A program made the position numbers and the translations under genes. A stretch of DNA of 64,000 bases from Ovis canadensis (Eukaryota > Chordata > Mammalia > Artiodactyla > Bovidae): contig NC_091263.1 of NCBI RefSeq assembly GCF_042477335.2, positions 67,884,501 to 67,948,500 of the forward strand, written 5' to 3'. This document shows positions 1 to 12,260 of this stretch, one piece after another (position 1 is the first letter of the stretch; each line of letters begins with the position of its first letter). Below the pieces are notes generated by a model. That model ran no database searches, was not told the origin of the DNA, and worked only from the letters and a program-made list of their open reading frames with translations.

Positions 1-844
1 CTCAGAAAGAACACTTAAGGTTGAGCAAACCTCCCTTCCGTGAGCACCATGTGTAATAGGCACACTGCCGGGCACGTTCCTAATTGTCTCCAAACTGTGC
101 CTTCATTTGGGGACAGCGAAGAGGCCTAGAGGCCTTGGAGCCACCACATTCCTACGCTGGCGCTCCTGTACTTGTCATAGGGTTCCCTGTGACGGCCTCG
201 GAGTCCAGTCCCCAGCAACCCTTTTCACGGCTGTTTTTAGCTGCTGCTTGCTGTCTCAACTCTTACCAGATGCATCCTCTGGTTAATGGTTTTTCTTGCA
301 GTGGGTATGCAAACAAAACTGCGCGATGGCTCCGTGAGATGGGCACGGCAGATACTACTAATTACTACTAAGGTGGTGGCCAGCCATCACAATGGTCCCC
401 AGTGGTTTATGCCTCTGGTGTTCACATCCCTGAGCTGGCCTGACTTGGGTAGCAGATGAGATAGTGCAGAAACGACAGTGCGTGACTGCAGAAGCTTGGG
501 CATAAAAATACTGTGGCTTCTGTCTTGCTCTCTTAGATTGCTCACTGTGGCAGAAGCCAGCTACCATGCCAGGAGGATACTCAAGCATCTCCAGGGAGGA
601 CACCTGTGTCCAGGAACCAGGGCCTCTGTCCAGCAGCCATGTGAACAAAGCTGTCTTGGAAAGCAGAGCCCCCAGCCCCAGTCATGCCTTCAGATGACTG
701 CAGCCCCAAAGGACATCTTGACCTCATTCCATGAAACACTACGAGCTGAAACCACCTCAGTGAGTCGGTGAGTCGCTCACAGATATTCGAACCACAGACA
801 GATAATACTTACTGTGTGACCCACTACGTTCTGACAGAGTTTTT

Positions 845-1000
845 AAGAGTGACAGATAATTAATATACCCGTTACACAAGTGAGAAACTGAGCCTCAGAC
901 ACACAGTGATTACCCACAATTGCACAGCTAGAGCTATGGGAGAGCTGGGAAGAGAGCCCTCATCTTGTGACTGCTGATCCTCAGCACACGGGTTCTCTTA
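845..1000 (+). repeat. MIR SINE fragment
   Basis: The tract shows the usual order of MIR landmarks: a 'gagaaactgagcctcagac' segment, then a 'cacagctag' segment, then 'gagctgggaagagagcc'. It is old and diverged. Ends are approximate. Confidence 0.6.
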
Positions 1001-1999
1001 CAGCCCCATGATTCAGCAGTTCTCCAATCTGCGTTCGGAAGAGGCAGACAGGAGGCTGCAGGCACAGTGCGGCAACTCCCTAGGCAACTGCGGCCACACC
1101 CAGGGAGGCAGCGGGGCTGAGACCCTCTGCTCCTGCTCATTGCAGCCCTCCTGAGCAGGAGGCACCAGAAACAGGGACTTCTTCCCATCAGGGCAGACCC
1201 ATACCGGTGCAGGCTCACACATGTGTTCCAGCCTCAAGCCCTACGACAAAGCAAACTGCAGCCGACCCACGATGCTACTGGTCCTGCAGGGCTGCGGTGG
1301 GAAAGCTTTGTGGTGTCAGGGCTTGCACGTAAGATCCTGCCTGCAACACAAGGTCTGGCCTTGCCTCCCAGCTTCCTCCCTGCTGATTCATGCGTCCACT
1401 TCAGAGAAGTCACCCCACTGAAGGGTATTTTCAGTTCTCATGTGACTCACCAGCCATGTGACCACCAGTGCCCCCTCTGCAAGCAGGGCCCATGGGCGAC
1501 GTGAGCCCTCTGTACTGACAGAGTGCGGTGGACACGGGGTCAGCAAGTGACAAGTCTAGCTGGTTCTGTTTTCTTGTCCTTCCAGCTGGGTTGGACTTAT
1601 TCCAGCAAGAGCTATGATGGTCCCCTGGGAGGCGGGCGGGACTGCAAGTGGGCAAGTCTGGAGGGTAGTTGAAGATAAAAGGGCAAGAAGGGTTATGTAG
1701 TCCCTGCTAGTCTCCAGGGTCCCTAGCGAGGCTGTCAGCCAGGAAGCAATGAGATAGAGCCCTAAGGCAGGGCTGGGCTTCCCAGCAGAGACAGGCTCAT
1801 CGTGGGCCAAGGAAGCTACAGAGAGTAGCCCCTGGCTGTGCAGGAGACCTACCTGTGGGAGCGTGAGGGAGAGGCCTAAGGTAGTGAAATTCCTTGATAA
1901 GGGGCCTAAAAGGTCCAGCAGAGAGGCTTGTGCCTAGGTCCTCCTGTGGCGTTCAAAGGCCTCCACAGTAGGAGAGGTTTTTTAAAAATAGGGTCTAAG

Positions 2000-2115
2000 A
2001 CACCTGCATTCTAATCTAAACCCAGGATCATATTACCTGGATCACTTTGGTAAAGTTGTTGGCCCATCTGTGCCTCAGTTTCTTCATGAGCAGAGTCAAG
2101 TGAATGATTTTCTGA
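2000..2115 (-). repeat. MIR SINE fragment
   Basis: Reads as the complement of the MIR core: 'ctgtgcctcagtttcttcat' follows a decayed 'cctggatcactttggtaaag' segment. Ends are approximate. Confidence 0.5.
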
Positions 2116-2224
2116 GTTCCTTGGAGCCCAAGGATTCTGCAGACCTCCCTTAGAGTTTGCCATTGGGAAGGAGCCTCTAAACCTATATTGTCCCACAGAA
2201 ATAGTAAGTAAGGCACACATGCAA

Positions 2225-2450
2225 TTTAAAATTTTCTACTACACATATTTTTAAAATTCTAAGAATAGGTAGAATTGATTTTAAGAGTATCTTTTATTTA
2301 ATCTGTCTAGAATGTTGCCATTTCAACATGTGGCCAATTTATTACATTTACTAATAAAATATTTTGCATTCTCTTTTTTTGTACTATATCTTCAATATCT
2401 GGCTTGTAATTTTGTACTTAAGTGCATTTTAATAGGGACCAGCTGCATGT
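2225..2450. repeat. Ancient AT-rich MER-type repeat, copy 1
   Basis: This AT-rich tract shares an ordered set of words with 36035-36195 ('ttttattta', 'atttcaacatg', 'ttttgtacttaa'). The two therefore look like diverged copies of one old interspersed repeat, probably a non-autonomous DNA transposon. I cannot name the family with confidence. Confidence 0.4.
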
Positions 2451-3639
2451 CCCCGGCTCGGTAGCCTGAGTTGTATCCCTGACCTGTGAAGAAGGAGGAG
2501 ACCGCCCCCTGGTGGGAAAAAAACAGGAAAGTACATGAGAGACTGAGGTACTTTGGACTGTGAACTCTCACGTCTATTTTCTTGATTCAGTAATCACGTG
2601 TAATGTCAGCAGTAACTGTATACTGAGGGCATTTGGAGAGAGTGCAAACAAATCAGAGAAGCAGGCTAAGGCCAGACTCCTGATGAAACTGTGAGAATTG
2701 ATGGCAGCCTCCCTTGCTTCTGGGAAGAGAGTTGACTGTGGACTGTTGTTTCAAGGAATGTTACTCTGAAAGGGAGGGACATGCAAGGGATGGGGCACAG
2801 AATAGGAGGGTGTTTCAAGTGGGGGAAAGGTATCTGGACAGCAGCAGAGGCCGAAGAATAATTGTCATGATTGGAGCAAAGGAGCCAGAGGCCTTGCCGA
2901 GGCAGACCTGCAGAGCTGGTTAGCAGTGCAGCCCTTGGGGCCAGCTTCACTGGCTCCTGACTGCGCCTTCAGTCTAGCTACTGACCTTCTTGTGCCTCTG
3001 TTCTCACATCAGCACAACGGTACCTGTCTCTTGTGTTTGCAGCATGGTGAGTTGTGTTTGCTATGAGGATTGATTCTTTTTTTTTTTTTCAAAGTAACAT
3101 ACTCAGATGCTAACAGCAGACGTAAGAGAGTAGCTCTAGTGACTAGAGGGATTCCTTCAGAGGGGCAGCGTTTTCTGTGAGTGCTCCTACACCAGTCTAC
3201 CTTTTCCTCAGTGGGTTCAAGTTCAAATGCTATTAGCTGGCAAGACTGAGTAGTCTCTACTCAGAAGTGACAGTATCATTTCAACAGGCGGCAGTGTTCA
3301 ACAACACATTTCTCTAGCATCTTTAAGCTGAAACTACCAAGTCCAGCTTCCTGACCTAGCCAGGGGCATTTTGAACCAAGGAGGGCCTGCCTCTTGTTAT
3401 ACGTCCTTCCCAGGGAAATATGGAAGTTATCTAGAGTCACAATTCTGTTTTTTAACTTTGATGCTGATGAATTCAATCATCTCCTTTTTTTTTTTTTTTT
3501 TTTTTACCATCTGTTGAGTCACTAAGTGGCAATCAATGACCAGTATCCTGTCTCATCCTTTCAGGTCTGCAAGGGGAGGTTAATTCACAAAAATCACATT
3601 ATGCCATAAACATCATTCAGAATACTTTGTTTTTCAACA

Positions 3640-4080
3640 CGATGTTTTTGAGCTACCACTGTGGAGCTGTAATAATAATATTAAGACTATTTCTGAGCGC
3701 TGCTTTGTCTTACTTGTGTGCAAGTACCAACATTTTATGTATCCCACTTCCTAGTGACAGACACCTATGTTGTTCCCAGTCTTTGCCATCACAAACAGTG
3801 TTGCCGTGAGCATCTTCCCACCTATCTCCTTAGGCCTGTGCAGTCTTTCTCTGGATGAGGAACCCAAGAGTGGAACAGCTACAACAGCGGGTATTTGCAG
3901 CCTCACCGGCTCCCAGGCTGTCCCTCCAAATGCTATACCAGTTTACTCTCTCACCAGCTTTGCCTCCAGGGTTCTCCCTTTCCTCTTTCTCATTAGTCCT
4001 TGATATTATGACTTTCTAATTTGGCCAAATAAATGGGCAAAAAGTGATGTCTGGCAGCTTTAGTTTACATATGCCTCATT
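3640..4080 (-). repeat. Old L1M fragment, antisense
   Basis: The + strand reads like the reverse of a mammalian L1 3' region, with a 'cttccctagtgacagac'-like stretch, 'gtctttgccatcacaaacag', a 'ggaacccaagagtggaac' segment and 'tgctataccagttta'. It is diverged and codes for nothing. Ends are approximate. Confidence 0.5.
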
Positions 4081-4444
4081 GCTCCTGAAGCCTCCTTATA
4101 TTCCTTGAGCCATTCCAGACTTGGATTCAAAGGGCAGCTTCTGTCCAGGAACAGGCAACGTTTTCTGATAGACATGCGGCTCTTCACCAAGTGACCTGGT
4201 ATATTTTGGTGTAGCTACTGTTCCCACCAGCCCTGGGAGGTACTCACAGCACATGAGACTCAGAGAGCTTACTGACTGACCCTTGGATTGTCCAGTTATT
4301 ACTGGACCTGGGATGAGAATCAAGGTGTGCTGACCCCTCACAAGGCTCTTCCTACTTGACTATGTTATACCCGGAGCCCATCAATAAGAGATGGCCTATC
4401 CCCCAAAGCACAGGGTTCATGTGTTTGTGAGAGAGCTGGGGGTT

Positions 4445-4895
4445 TTGTTTTTCTTTTGTTTCTTATATCAGCTTCACTGAGGTATCATTTACATGCAATA
4501 AAATGCTAAATGGGTGTTCGGTGGGTGTCTCCACAAGTACATACCAGTACACAACCACCACCAACCGAGATAGGAAACATTCCTGACACTCCCAGAACCT
4601 TCCCAGATAATCACCCACCCTGGCAACTACTTATTTGCTTTTGGTTGTAAGCTAAATTTGTTCTTACCCAGATTTTCCAAAGTTTTGTTCAGAATGGGTG
4701 CTCTTAAGCGTCATTCCGCATAATGTTTGTGAGGTTCAACCATATTGTTGCAAGGACTAGTAACCTAGCTGTTCCTTTTCATCGCTGACTAGCATTCACC
4801 TGTATGTCTGTACCACAATTTATTGGTCCCTTCACTAGTCCATGGGAAGCTGGTCTCTTCACCAGCTTGGGGGTATAATGAATAATCCAAGTCTT
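4445..4895 (-). repeat. Old L1M 3'-end fragment, antisense
   Basis: The words 'cttcactgaggtatcattt', 'acatgcaataaaatgctaa' and 'acaaccaccaccaaccgaga' match the reverse complement of old L1 3' UTRs. A related antisense tract starts near 5000. The family assignment is from memory of the repeat class, not a search. Confidence 0.5.
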
Positions 4896-5383
4896 TGTGT
4901 AGAGAACAGGGTTAGGACCAGGTGGAGGAACCTAAGATGAAAAATTTAAGGAGACACTCACTCTCAGGTTTAGGAAGTGCAATGTATGTGTACAGTCCCA
5001 CTTCATCACATATGTGGATTCCTCTAGTCACCACCTTCATCAAGAGACAGAACAATTCTATCATCACAGAGATGTCCCTCCCCTGCTGCCCCATTACCCT
5101 TTCTAGTAACAACTGCCCCCAACCTTCCTAACACTGGCAGCTACTGATCTGCTCTCCATCTCCGTGAATTTATCACTTCAGGAATGTCATGGAAATAGAC
5201 TTGCTCAGTATGTGACCTTTTGAGATTGCTTTTTTTTTTACAAATCATAAACCCCCTGAAGTCTATGCATAGCTTGCTCCTTTTTCTTGCTGAGTAGTAT
5301 CCCACGGTATGGAATTTAGCCATTCGCCCATTATGGGACATCTTGATTGTCTCCAGTTTGGGGCTATTAAAAATTTGTTTTTG

Positions 5384-5465
5384 TTGTTAAGTTGCTCAGT
5401 CATGTCCGACTCTTTGCGACACCATGGGCTGCAGTATGCCAGGCTTCCCGGGTGTGTGCTTGATT
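5384..5465 (-). repeat. Bov-tA/BovB 3'-type fragment
   Basis: The segment starts with the antisense BovB/Bov-tA tail ('agttgctcagtcatgtccga', then 'ctctttgcgacaccatgggc') and stops after about 80 bases at 'caggcttccc'. L1 sequence flanks both sides. Confidence 0.7.
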
Positions 5466-5530
5466 TTTTAAACAAACTGTCATGCCCTTTTCCAGGATGG
5501 CTATGCCAGTTCCCATTTCCTACAGCAATG

Positions 5531-5702
5531 AATTCTTGTTTAGTTGCTCAGTCCTGTCCGACTCTGTGACCCCATGGACTGTAGCCCACCAGGCTCCTCT
5601 GCCCATGGAATTTTCCAGGCAAGAATACTAGAGTGGGTTGTCATTTCCTTCTGCACGGAATCTTCCTGACCCGGGGATCAAACCCCAGTTTCCTGCATTG
5701 GC
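5531..5702 (-). mobile_element. Bov-tA-type SINE with 8-bp target duplication
   Basis: An antisense ruminant SINE: 'ttagttgctcagtcctgtcc', then 'tctgcccatggaattttcca', then 'gatcttcc'-like 'aatcttcctgacccggggat'. Flanking copies of 'cagcaatg' at 5523-5530 and 5703-5710 look like a target-site duplication. It lies inside the antisense L1. Confidence 0.7.
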
Positions 5703-5858
5703 CAGCAATGTGCTCGTCATCTATGTGGTTTGCAAATGTTCCTCTCAGTCTGTAACGTATCTCACCAGTGTCATTTGCAGGCAGAGGTTTTTCATTTTCG
5801 TGAAGTCTAGTTCCGTCTTTTATGTATGCTTTTGGTGTTCTAAGAATTTGTCAACAAG

Positions 5859-7625
5859 TAGTTCAGTTCAGTCACTTAGTCGTGTCCGACTCTTTGCAAC
5901 CCCGTGGACTGCAGCATGCTAGGCTTCCATGTCCATCACCAACTCCCAGAGCTTGCTCAGACTCATATCCATCCAGTTGGTGATGCCATCCAACCATCTT
6001 GTCCTCTCTTGCCTCCTTCTGCTCCTACCTTCAATCTTTCCCGGCAACAGGGTCTTTGCCAGTGAGTCAGTTCTTCGAATCACGAGGCCAAAGTATTGGA
6101 ATTTCAGCTTCAGCATCAGTCTTTCCAGTGAATATTCAGGACTGATTTCCTTTAGGATGGCCTGGTTGCAGTCCGAGGGACTCTCAAGAGTCTTTTCCAA
6201 CACCACAGTTCAAAAGCATCAATTCTTCGGCACTCAGCTTTCTTTATAGTCCAACTCACATCCATACATGACTACTGGAAAAACCATAGCTTTGACTAGA
6301 CGAACCTTTGTTGGCACAGTAATGTCTCTACTTTTTAATATGCTGTCTAGGTTGGTCATAACTTTTCTTCCAAGGAGCAAGCTTCTTTTAATTTCATGGC
6401 AGTCACCACCTGCAGTGATTTTGGAGCCTCCCAAAATTAAGTCTCTCTTAATTGTTTCCACTGTTTCCCCTTCTATTTGCCATGAAGTGATGGGACCAGA
6501 TGCCATGAACTTAGTTTTCTGAATATTGAGTTTTAGGCCAGCTTTTTCACTCTCTTCTTTTACTTTCATCAAGAGGCTCTTTAGTTCTTCGCTTTCTGCT
6601 GTAAGGGTGATGTCATCTGCATATCTGAAGTTATTGATATTTCTCCCGGCACTCTTGATTCCAGCTTGTGCTTCATCCATCCTGGCATTTCGCATGATGT
6701 ATACTGCATAGAAGTTAAATAAGCAAGGTGACAATATACAGCCTTGACATGCTCCTTTCCCTATTTGGAACCAGTCTATTGTTCCATGTCCGGTTCTAAC
6801 TGTTGCTTTCTGACCTGCATACAAGCTTCTCAAGAGGCAGGTCAGGTGGTCTGGTATTCCCATCTCTCTCAGAATTTTCCAGTCTGTTGTGATCCACATA
6901 GTCAAAGGATTTGGCATAGTCAATAAAGCAGAAGTAGATGTTTTCCTGGCACTCTCTTGCTTTTTCAATGATCCAATGGATGTTAGCAATTTGATCTCTG
7001 GTTCCTCTGCCTTTTCTAAGTCCAGCTTCAACATCTGAAAGTTCATGGTTCAGGAACTGTTGAAGCCTGGCTTGGAGAATTTTGAGCATTACTTTACTAG
7101 TGTGTGAGATAAGTGAAATTGTGCAGTAGTTTGAGCTTTCTTTGGCATTGTCTTTCTTTGGAAGTGGAATGAAAACTGACCTTTTCCAGTCCTGTGGCCA
7201 CTGCTGAGTTTTGCAAATTTGCTGGCATACTGAGCACAGCACTTTCACAGCATCATCTTTTAGGATTTGAAATAGCTCAACTGAAATTCCATCACCTTCA
7301 CTAGCTTTGTTCGTAGTGATGCTTCCTAAGGCCCACTTGACTTTGCACTCCAGGATATCTGGCTCTAAGCAAGTGATCACACCATGGTGGTTATCTGGGT
7401 CATGAAGATCTTTTTTGTATAGTTCTTCTATGTATTCTTGCCACCTCTTCTTAATATTTTTTCCTTCTGTTAGGTCCATACCATCTCTGCCCTTTATTGT
7501 GCCCATCTCTGCCCTTTATTGTGCCCATCTCTGCATGAATGTTCCGTTGGTATTTCTGAGGTGATCTCTGGTTTTATCCATTCTATTGTTTCCCTCTATT
7601 TCTTTGAATTGATCACTAATTCAAA
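5859..7625 (-). mobile_element. BovB (RTE) LINE, 5'-truncated, inside L1
   Basis: About 1.77 kb of antisense BovB. The 3' tail is at the left (5859) with the typical 'cgtgtccgactctttgcaac'. The reverse-transcriptase part reads right to left across two broken frames (6234-7046 and 6796-7506). The catalytic YADD box is intact near residue 143 of the 6234-7046 frame. Frameshifts and loss of the endonuclease half make it dead. A 22-bp tandem duplication lies at 7481-7534. The element splits the older antisense L1. Confidence 0.85.
7481..7534. repeat. 22-bp tandem duplication in BovB
   Basis: A 22-base unit starting 'ccatctctgccctttattgt' occurs at 7481-7502 and 7503-7524, with a third partial unit at 7525-7534. 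It is a local duplication inside the BovB copy. Confidence 0.85.
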
Positions 7626-9237
7626 ATTTAAATTGAGGTTCTTTTTTTTTTTTTGACCTATAAATATCCAGTTGTTCTAGCACCATTTGTTGAAAAGTCT
7701 GTCCTTCCTCCAGTGAATTAATTTTGCACTTGTGTCAAAAATCAGATGGCTCACTGGTGTGGGGCTATTTCTGGGCTTTCCATTCTCTTCCATTAATCTG
7801 CATGTCCACCCCTCTACCAATACTACAGTCTAAATTATGACAGCTGCATAAATGAGTCCTGAGATAGAGTAGGGTGATTACTCCCATTTCTTTCTTTTTT
7901 CAAAATGTTTTAGTTATTTTAGTTCCTTTGCTTATTACATAAATTTTAGAATAAGTCTGATTCTGCCTGCAAAAAATCTTGGAGGATTTTGCTAGAAATT
8001 TCATTATAATCATATATCATTTGAGGGAGATTTGACAATTTTACTATGATGAATCTTCCAACCAATGTGTCATTTATACAGCTTTTTAAAAAATTTTTAT
8101 CAGTATTTTGCCATTTTTAGTATACATATTTTGTACATTTTGGTGATTTATGCACAGGTATTTCTTTTTTGAAAGAGAGCTTTGAAATATAATATTGTAC
8201 TTTAATTTTGCTTTCCATGTGTTTCTTGCTAGTATATAGAAATGCCATTGATTTTTATGTTGATCTTATATCTTGCAGCTTTGCTAAGCTCACTATCCTA
8301 GAGATTGTTTCAGTTTTGTTTTTGGATGTTATTAGACCATTATGTCAGCTGCAAACAAAGACAGATTCATTTATGTCTTTTCATCCTTCATATCTTTTAT
8401 TTCCTTTTGCCTTTTTGTGCTACCCAAGGCTTCCGGTACTGTATTGAACACAAGGAGTTAATACAGACACCCTTTCCTTGCTCCCATTCCTAGGGAAAAA
8501 TATTCAGTCTTTCAATGTTAGTATTTTAGTAGCTGCTGGTTTTTTAATAGGTACTGTTTTGTTTTGTTTTGTTTTTATCAAATTGAGGAAGTTCCCCACA
8601 TCCCTTATTTTATAAAGTGTTATCATAAATAGTTGTTGAATTTTGTCAAATGATTTTTCTATATTGATTGATATGACTATGTGGTTTTTCTTCTTTAGCC
8701 TTTTAATACAGTGAATTTCATTGATTGACTTTAAGTATCAAACCAGCCTTGCATCTCTGGAATAAATCCTGTATTATATTTGCTAATATTTATTAAAGGT
8801 TTTTTTATTTTTATTTGTGAAGGATATTGATCCATGGTTATACTATGTACTTTTTGGTACCATCTTTATCCAGTTTTGGTAGCAGGGTAATACTGGTCTC
8901 ACAAAGTGAGGTGTGAAGTGTTCTCTCTTCTACTTTCTGTAAAAGATTATGTAGAATGAGTGATAATTCTTTAAACATTTGAAAAAATCTTCCAGTCAAA
9001 TTATCTGGAAATTTATTTCTCAAAAGTTTTTAAATTGTGATTTCAATTTCCTTGAAGGGCTATTCAAGTTATTTATTTCATATTGAGTGTGTTGTGATAA
9101 TCTGTTTTGAGGAATTCATGTACTTCATCTAAGTTATAGATGTTCATATGATTTGATTATTATCTTTGATGTCTACAGAATCTGTAGTGATACCCAGTTT
9201 CCTTCCTGTTATTAGTGTTCAATAATTTGTCTTCCTC

Positions 9238-11788
9238 TTTTTTAAATACAAGCATTTATTCAATTAATTATAAAACAGTATAAAAAGTGATATACAATCA
9301 CGCCAAAGTTCATCCAGAAGGCCTCTTTATAAATTATGAGACTGACGCGCTACCTACTGTGCTAACAAGGCACCTGCCTCTTTGTGAATTAGTGCTACTT
9401 GTTCATTTTACAGTGAGATTAAGCCTTCGTGTGTGTTAACTCAGATGTGAGTCTGTTCTTGGTGGATCAGAAGTTTACATGATTTTGGATGCCGTTAATT
9501 TGCTTCACCATTTCTCTTATGTGCTCACCATTCTCCTTCAGGATGGACTGAATGCATTTTTCACTGGTAGGTGCTGAGAGTAATGGTGGGCTTTTGAGGA
9601 CTCAGTACCTTTTCCATCTTTCATTGTTGATAGTCTTTTTTCATAGTAACTCATTTGATAGCATTGCCCAAATGTCGAAGTTGATGAGGTATCAGCTATA
9701 ATTCTTTCTTCCTGTCTCTCTCATTGTCAGAGAGAACTGGGAGCTGAGACTGAAAACTGTGAAGTACTTTTTTCATCCTCTTCATGATGTCTTCTTGTTT
9801 TTCCTTGGCTTCCTCATATTTGTTAGCTAAGCGCTCAGCCATTTCCCGTAGACTTTTCCTGTCCTCACGACAACAATTGAGATCTTCTAATTGTTTCTTT
9901 TTTGGTCACATAACAATTTGACCCTCCGCTGAATCTCCTCCCTTGCCAGGTCCTGTTTAAGAATGTAGTATTCTCTGAACACCTCGGTGGCTCTGCTGAT
10001 GAGTTGAAGACATGCTTCGGGAGGAGGAGCCGTATCTTTTTCAGATGATTTTAAAAATGCTGGATTTGCAACATACACTGCAAATGCTTTTCAAAGTAAT
10101 CCGGGAATTCCTTTGAATCCAGGAATCCAGAATACGGAGGGGAGACTCTGCCATTTCAACATCCTCTCAGGTACAAAGCAGGGGAGGAGACGCTGGATGG
10201 ACTCTGCTTAGTAAAGGCCTGAGGAGGTATTCATAGGTACTGGTGATGCAGATCATTGTTGGCCCCAGGATGTCAGGGATGATCCAGAATCCTTGAAAAG
10301 GAGCTGGCTGACTGCATGGCAGTGGCTTCCTACAAAGAATGTGTTCTACAAAGCACTTCTGTTCTGTAGCCAGTTCCTGTAAACTGTCCTTGTCTTCTTC
10401 ATCTGATCCAAGAAACTTGTGAAGTTTATGAATCCAAGGTAGCCCAACACTATGTACACCAGCTTCCTGAGTATAGTGGTATCTTAAGGGACACTTGGGA
10501 TCTCTATGAAGTTTCATTGGACAAGAAAAGTCAGAATCAAAGGGCTCATCCTCTCCGGACGCCAGTTTCAGAGCAAGCTCCAACTCAACACACTCAAACA
10601 CATACAGTGATGGAATGAGGTCAGCCCTGGAATCCCAGGACTTTTCTGATGTTTGCTCATTATCTTCTTCCCCCTCCAGCACAACGCAGTGATGAAGCAT
10701 TCCTGACTCAGTAGTAATCACCAGGACGTTGGCGACACATGGTAAGCAAAGCACAGCACAAGCATCATAGCCATAGTTATCTTCAGCAGCAGGATGCATG
10801 GGCAAAGGGCCCAATAGCTTACCCACACTCCCAGGGCTGTGCAACAGACTAACAAGCGTAAGGAAAGTCTCCTCATTGTCATATAAGACGTACAGGGAGT
10901 AAGCCACTACTTCTTCTTTGCCTTTTTATCCAAATAACATGCTTTGGGACTGCTGACAATGGCCCAAAGTCAAATGCAACTGCTGTCTCTCCCAGAGATG
11001 TGGTGTAGGCCCTTCCTTTGTTGAGTATGAGACTTTCCTCTTCTGCTTCTGAAAGCACGATCGATGACCGTAGTCGGTGTCTGGAGCTCACGCAAAGGGT
11101 AAATTCTTATGACGTCGTCTGACGTTAACGGCACAATGTGGGGGCCTAGCAACTCTCTCGGATACCAAGCAGCGTGCTTCACAGTCAGAGAGGTTGAACT
11201 GGTGAAAAATCTCTCAGCGACGGGAGTCGTGCTACAATTCACTGCTGACTTTCCAAAAAATTCAGAATTCTTTCCCCATCTTTTAGGTAATTCTAATATC
11301 ATAAGTCCTTTTATTCCTGTAAGTGCTACATGATGTTGTGCTGGGCTTAACAAGGCTTGATAGATTTCAAACAGGGGGGTGGATTTCTGCAAAGCCATCG
11401 CTGGTACTGGGAGAGGGAGGGCTCCTCACCGGCCCGCTGGGGCCCCGAAGGCGCACGACTAAGAAGGAGTCTTCTGCGTCCCACAGAAAGAGCGTTCCGC
11501 GAGGCCCGAGAGCAGGTTTCTCGTCAGCGACTGAGGAGGCAGCGGCGGCGACGAAGGCAACGATGAAGCTGGCTTCTCAGTTTCAGCTGAGCTCTGGTTT
11601 TCCCGTCCCTCTTGGAGCCGCAAGAACACGGCGTGGTTGGGCAGCCAGGTATGACGCAGCTCACCCACCGTCCCCCGCGGCCTCCTTCGGCGCCTCCTCA
11701 GGCGCTCGCCATCTTGACCCACAGCTCTCGCGGCCTCGCCGCTGAGCGCAGCCAATCCGCTTCCAGCCGTCCACTGCCTCGGCGCCAT
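9238..11788 (-). pseudogene. NUP88 processed pseudogene
   Basis: An intronless, reverse-strand copy of mRNA for nucleoporin Nup88, a cytoplasmic-face nuclear pore protein. Read right to left it keeps recognisable stretches: '[13 protein letters not shown]' near 11640, '[20 protein letters not shown]' near 11270, '[20 protein letters not shown]' near 10790, '[19 protein letters not shown]'-type sequence near 10590, and the C-terminal '[11 protein letters not shown]' near 9520 followed by a stop near 9470. A 3' UTR of about 225 bases follows, with AATAAA on the minus strand at 9255-9260 and a short A-tail (T-run 9238-9243). All introns are gone. Frameshifts break it into five or more frames, and a TGA at 10167-10169 truncates the middle one. 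It sits inside an antisense L1. Parent identity is from memory of the family; it cannot encode Nup88. Confidence 0.88.
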
Positions 11789-11811
11789 GTTTTTGTTGTT
11801 GTTGTTGTTGT
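11789..11811. repeat. (TTG)n microsatellite
   Basis: A short run of TTG/GTT triplets at the upstream junction of the NUP88 pseudogene and the resumed L1. Confidence 0.8.
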
Positions 11812-12260
11812 TAATCTTTCTATACCACTTTTATTGATCTTTTCAAAGAACATACTTTTTTGTTTCGTTTCTCTGTTGGTTTTATGTTTGCAATTATCAG
11901 TTCCCTTCGTTTTTTCCGTCCTTCTACTTGAGTTTATTTTGCGTCTCTTTCTCTGGGTTCTTAAGTGCTTAGATTATTTATGTGAGATATTTTCTCTTTC
12001 TTAGTGCTAAAAATTTCCCTCTTGGTGCTGCTTTTAACTGTGCCCCACAAAATTTGATGTTGTGTTTTCATTTTTATCCCATTCATCGTTTTTTTGTTTT
12101 TTTTTTTTTTTTTGGTTGTTGTTTTTTAATTCCTCTTGAGTCCTCTTTGATCCTTGGGTTATTGAAAAGGGTGCTCTTTATTTTTTGGTAATTCACTTGT
12201 TGAAGATTTTTAGGCACAGTATGTGGGTTTACTTTTTTTATTATATTTTCAACTGTTGAT
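11812..12260 (-). mobile_element. Continuation of the antisense L1
   Basis: 'ccacttttattgatcttttc', 'aagaacatactttttt' and later 'gtgctgcttttaactgtgcc' are the L1 ORF2 antisense sequence expected just after the point where the L1 is lost at 9237. The NUP88 pseudogene therefore split one element. Confidence 0.6.

Larger units (their letters stand above)
1..3639. other. Non-coding flank upstream of XCR1
   Basis: No reading frame here looks like a protein: all are short, overlap in several frames and lack recognisable domains. Apart from two MIR pieces and one MER-type repeat listed separately, the DNA looks unique. Short T-runs occur near 3078 and 3486. In the human cluster this side of XCR1 leads toward CCR1, so the stretch is either intergenic or an upstream XCR1 intron; the sequence alone does not decide. 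Confidence 0.6.
5000..9237 (-). mobile_element. Antisense L1, interrupted by younger insertions
   Basis: An L1 3' UTR and ORF2 remnant runs in antisense. Its parts are roughly 5000-5383, 5466-5530, 5711-5858 and 7626-9237, and it resumes at 11812-12260. The pieces follow in the order expected for one element: 3' end near 5320 ('gccattcgcccattatggga'), ORF2-derived AT-rich sequence from 7650 ('tccagttgttctagcaccat'), then further ORF2 sequence. Two SINE-type copies, a BovB and a NUP88 pseudogene sit inside it, so it is older than all of them. No intact frame remains. Confidence 0.65.

Noticed and set aside
6234..7506. RT-like proteins here and in the other BovB copies as host genes
   Set aside because: They are pieces of BovB reverse transcriptase, broken by frameshifts and repeated around the window.
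11323..11745. Frames of 140 and 130 residues on the + strand at the NUP88 5' end
   Set aside because: Antisense to the CpG-rich 5' part of the NUP88 retrocopy; Arg/Pro/Ser-rich composition with no domain.
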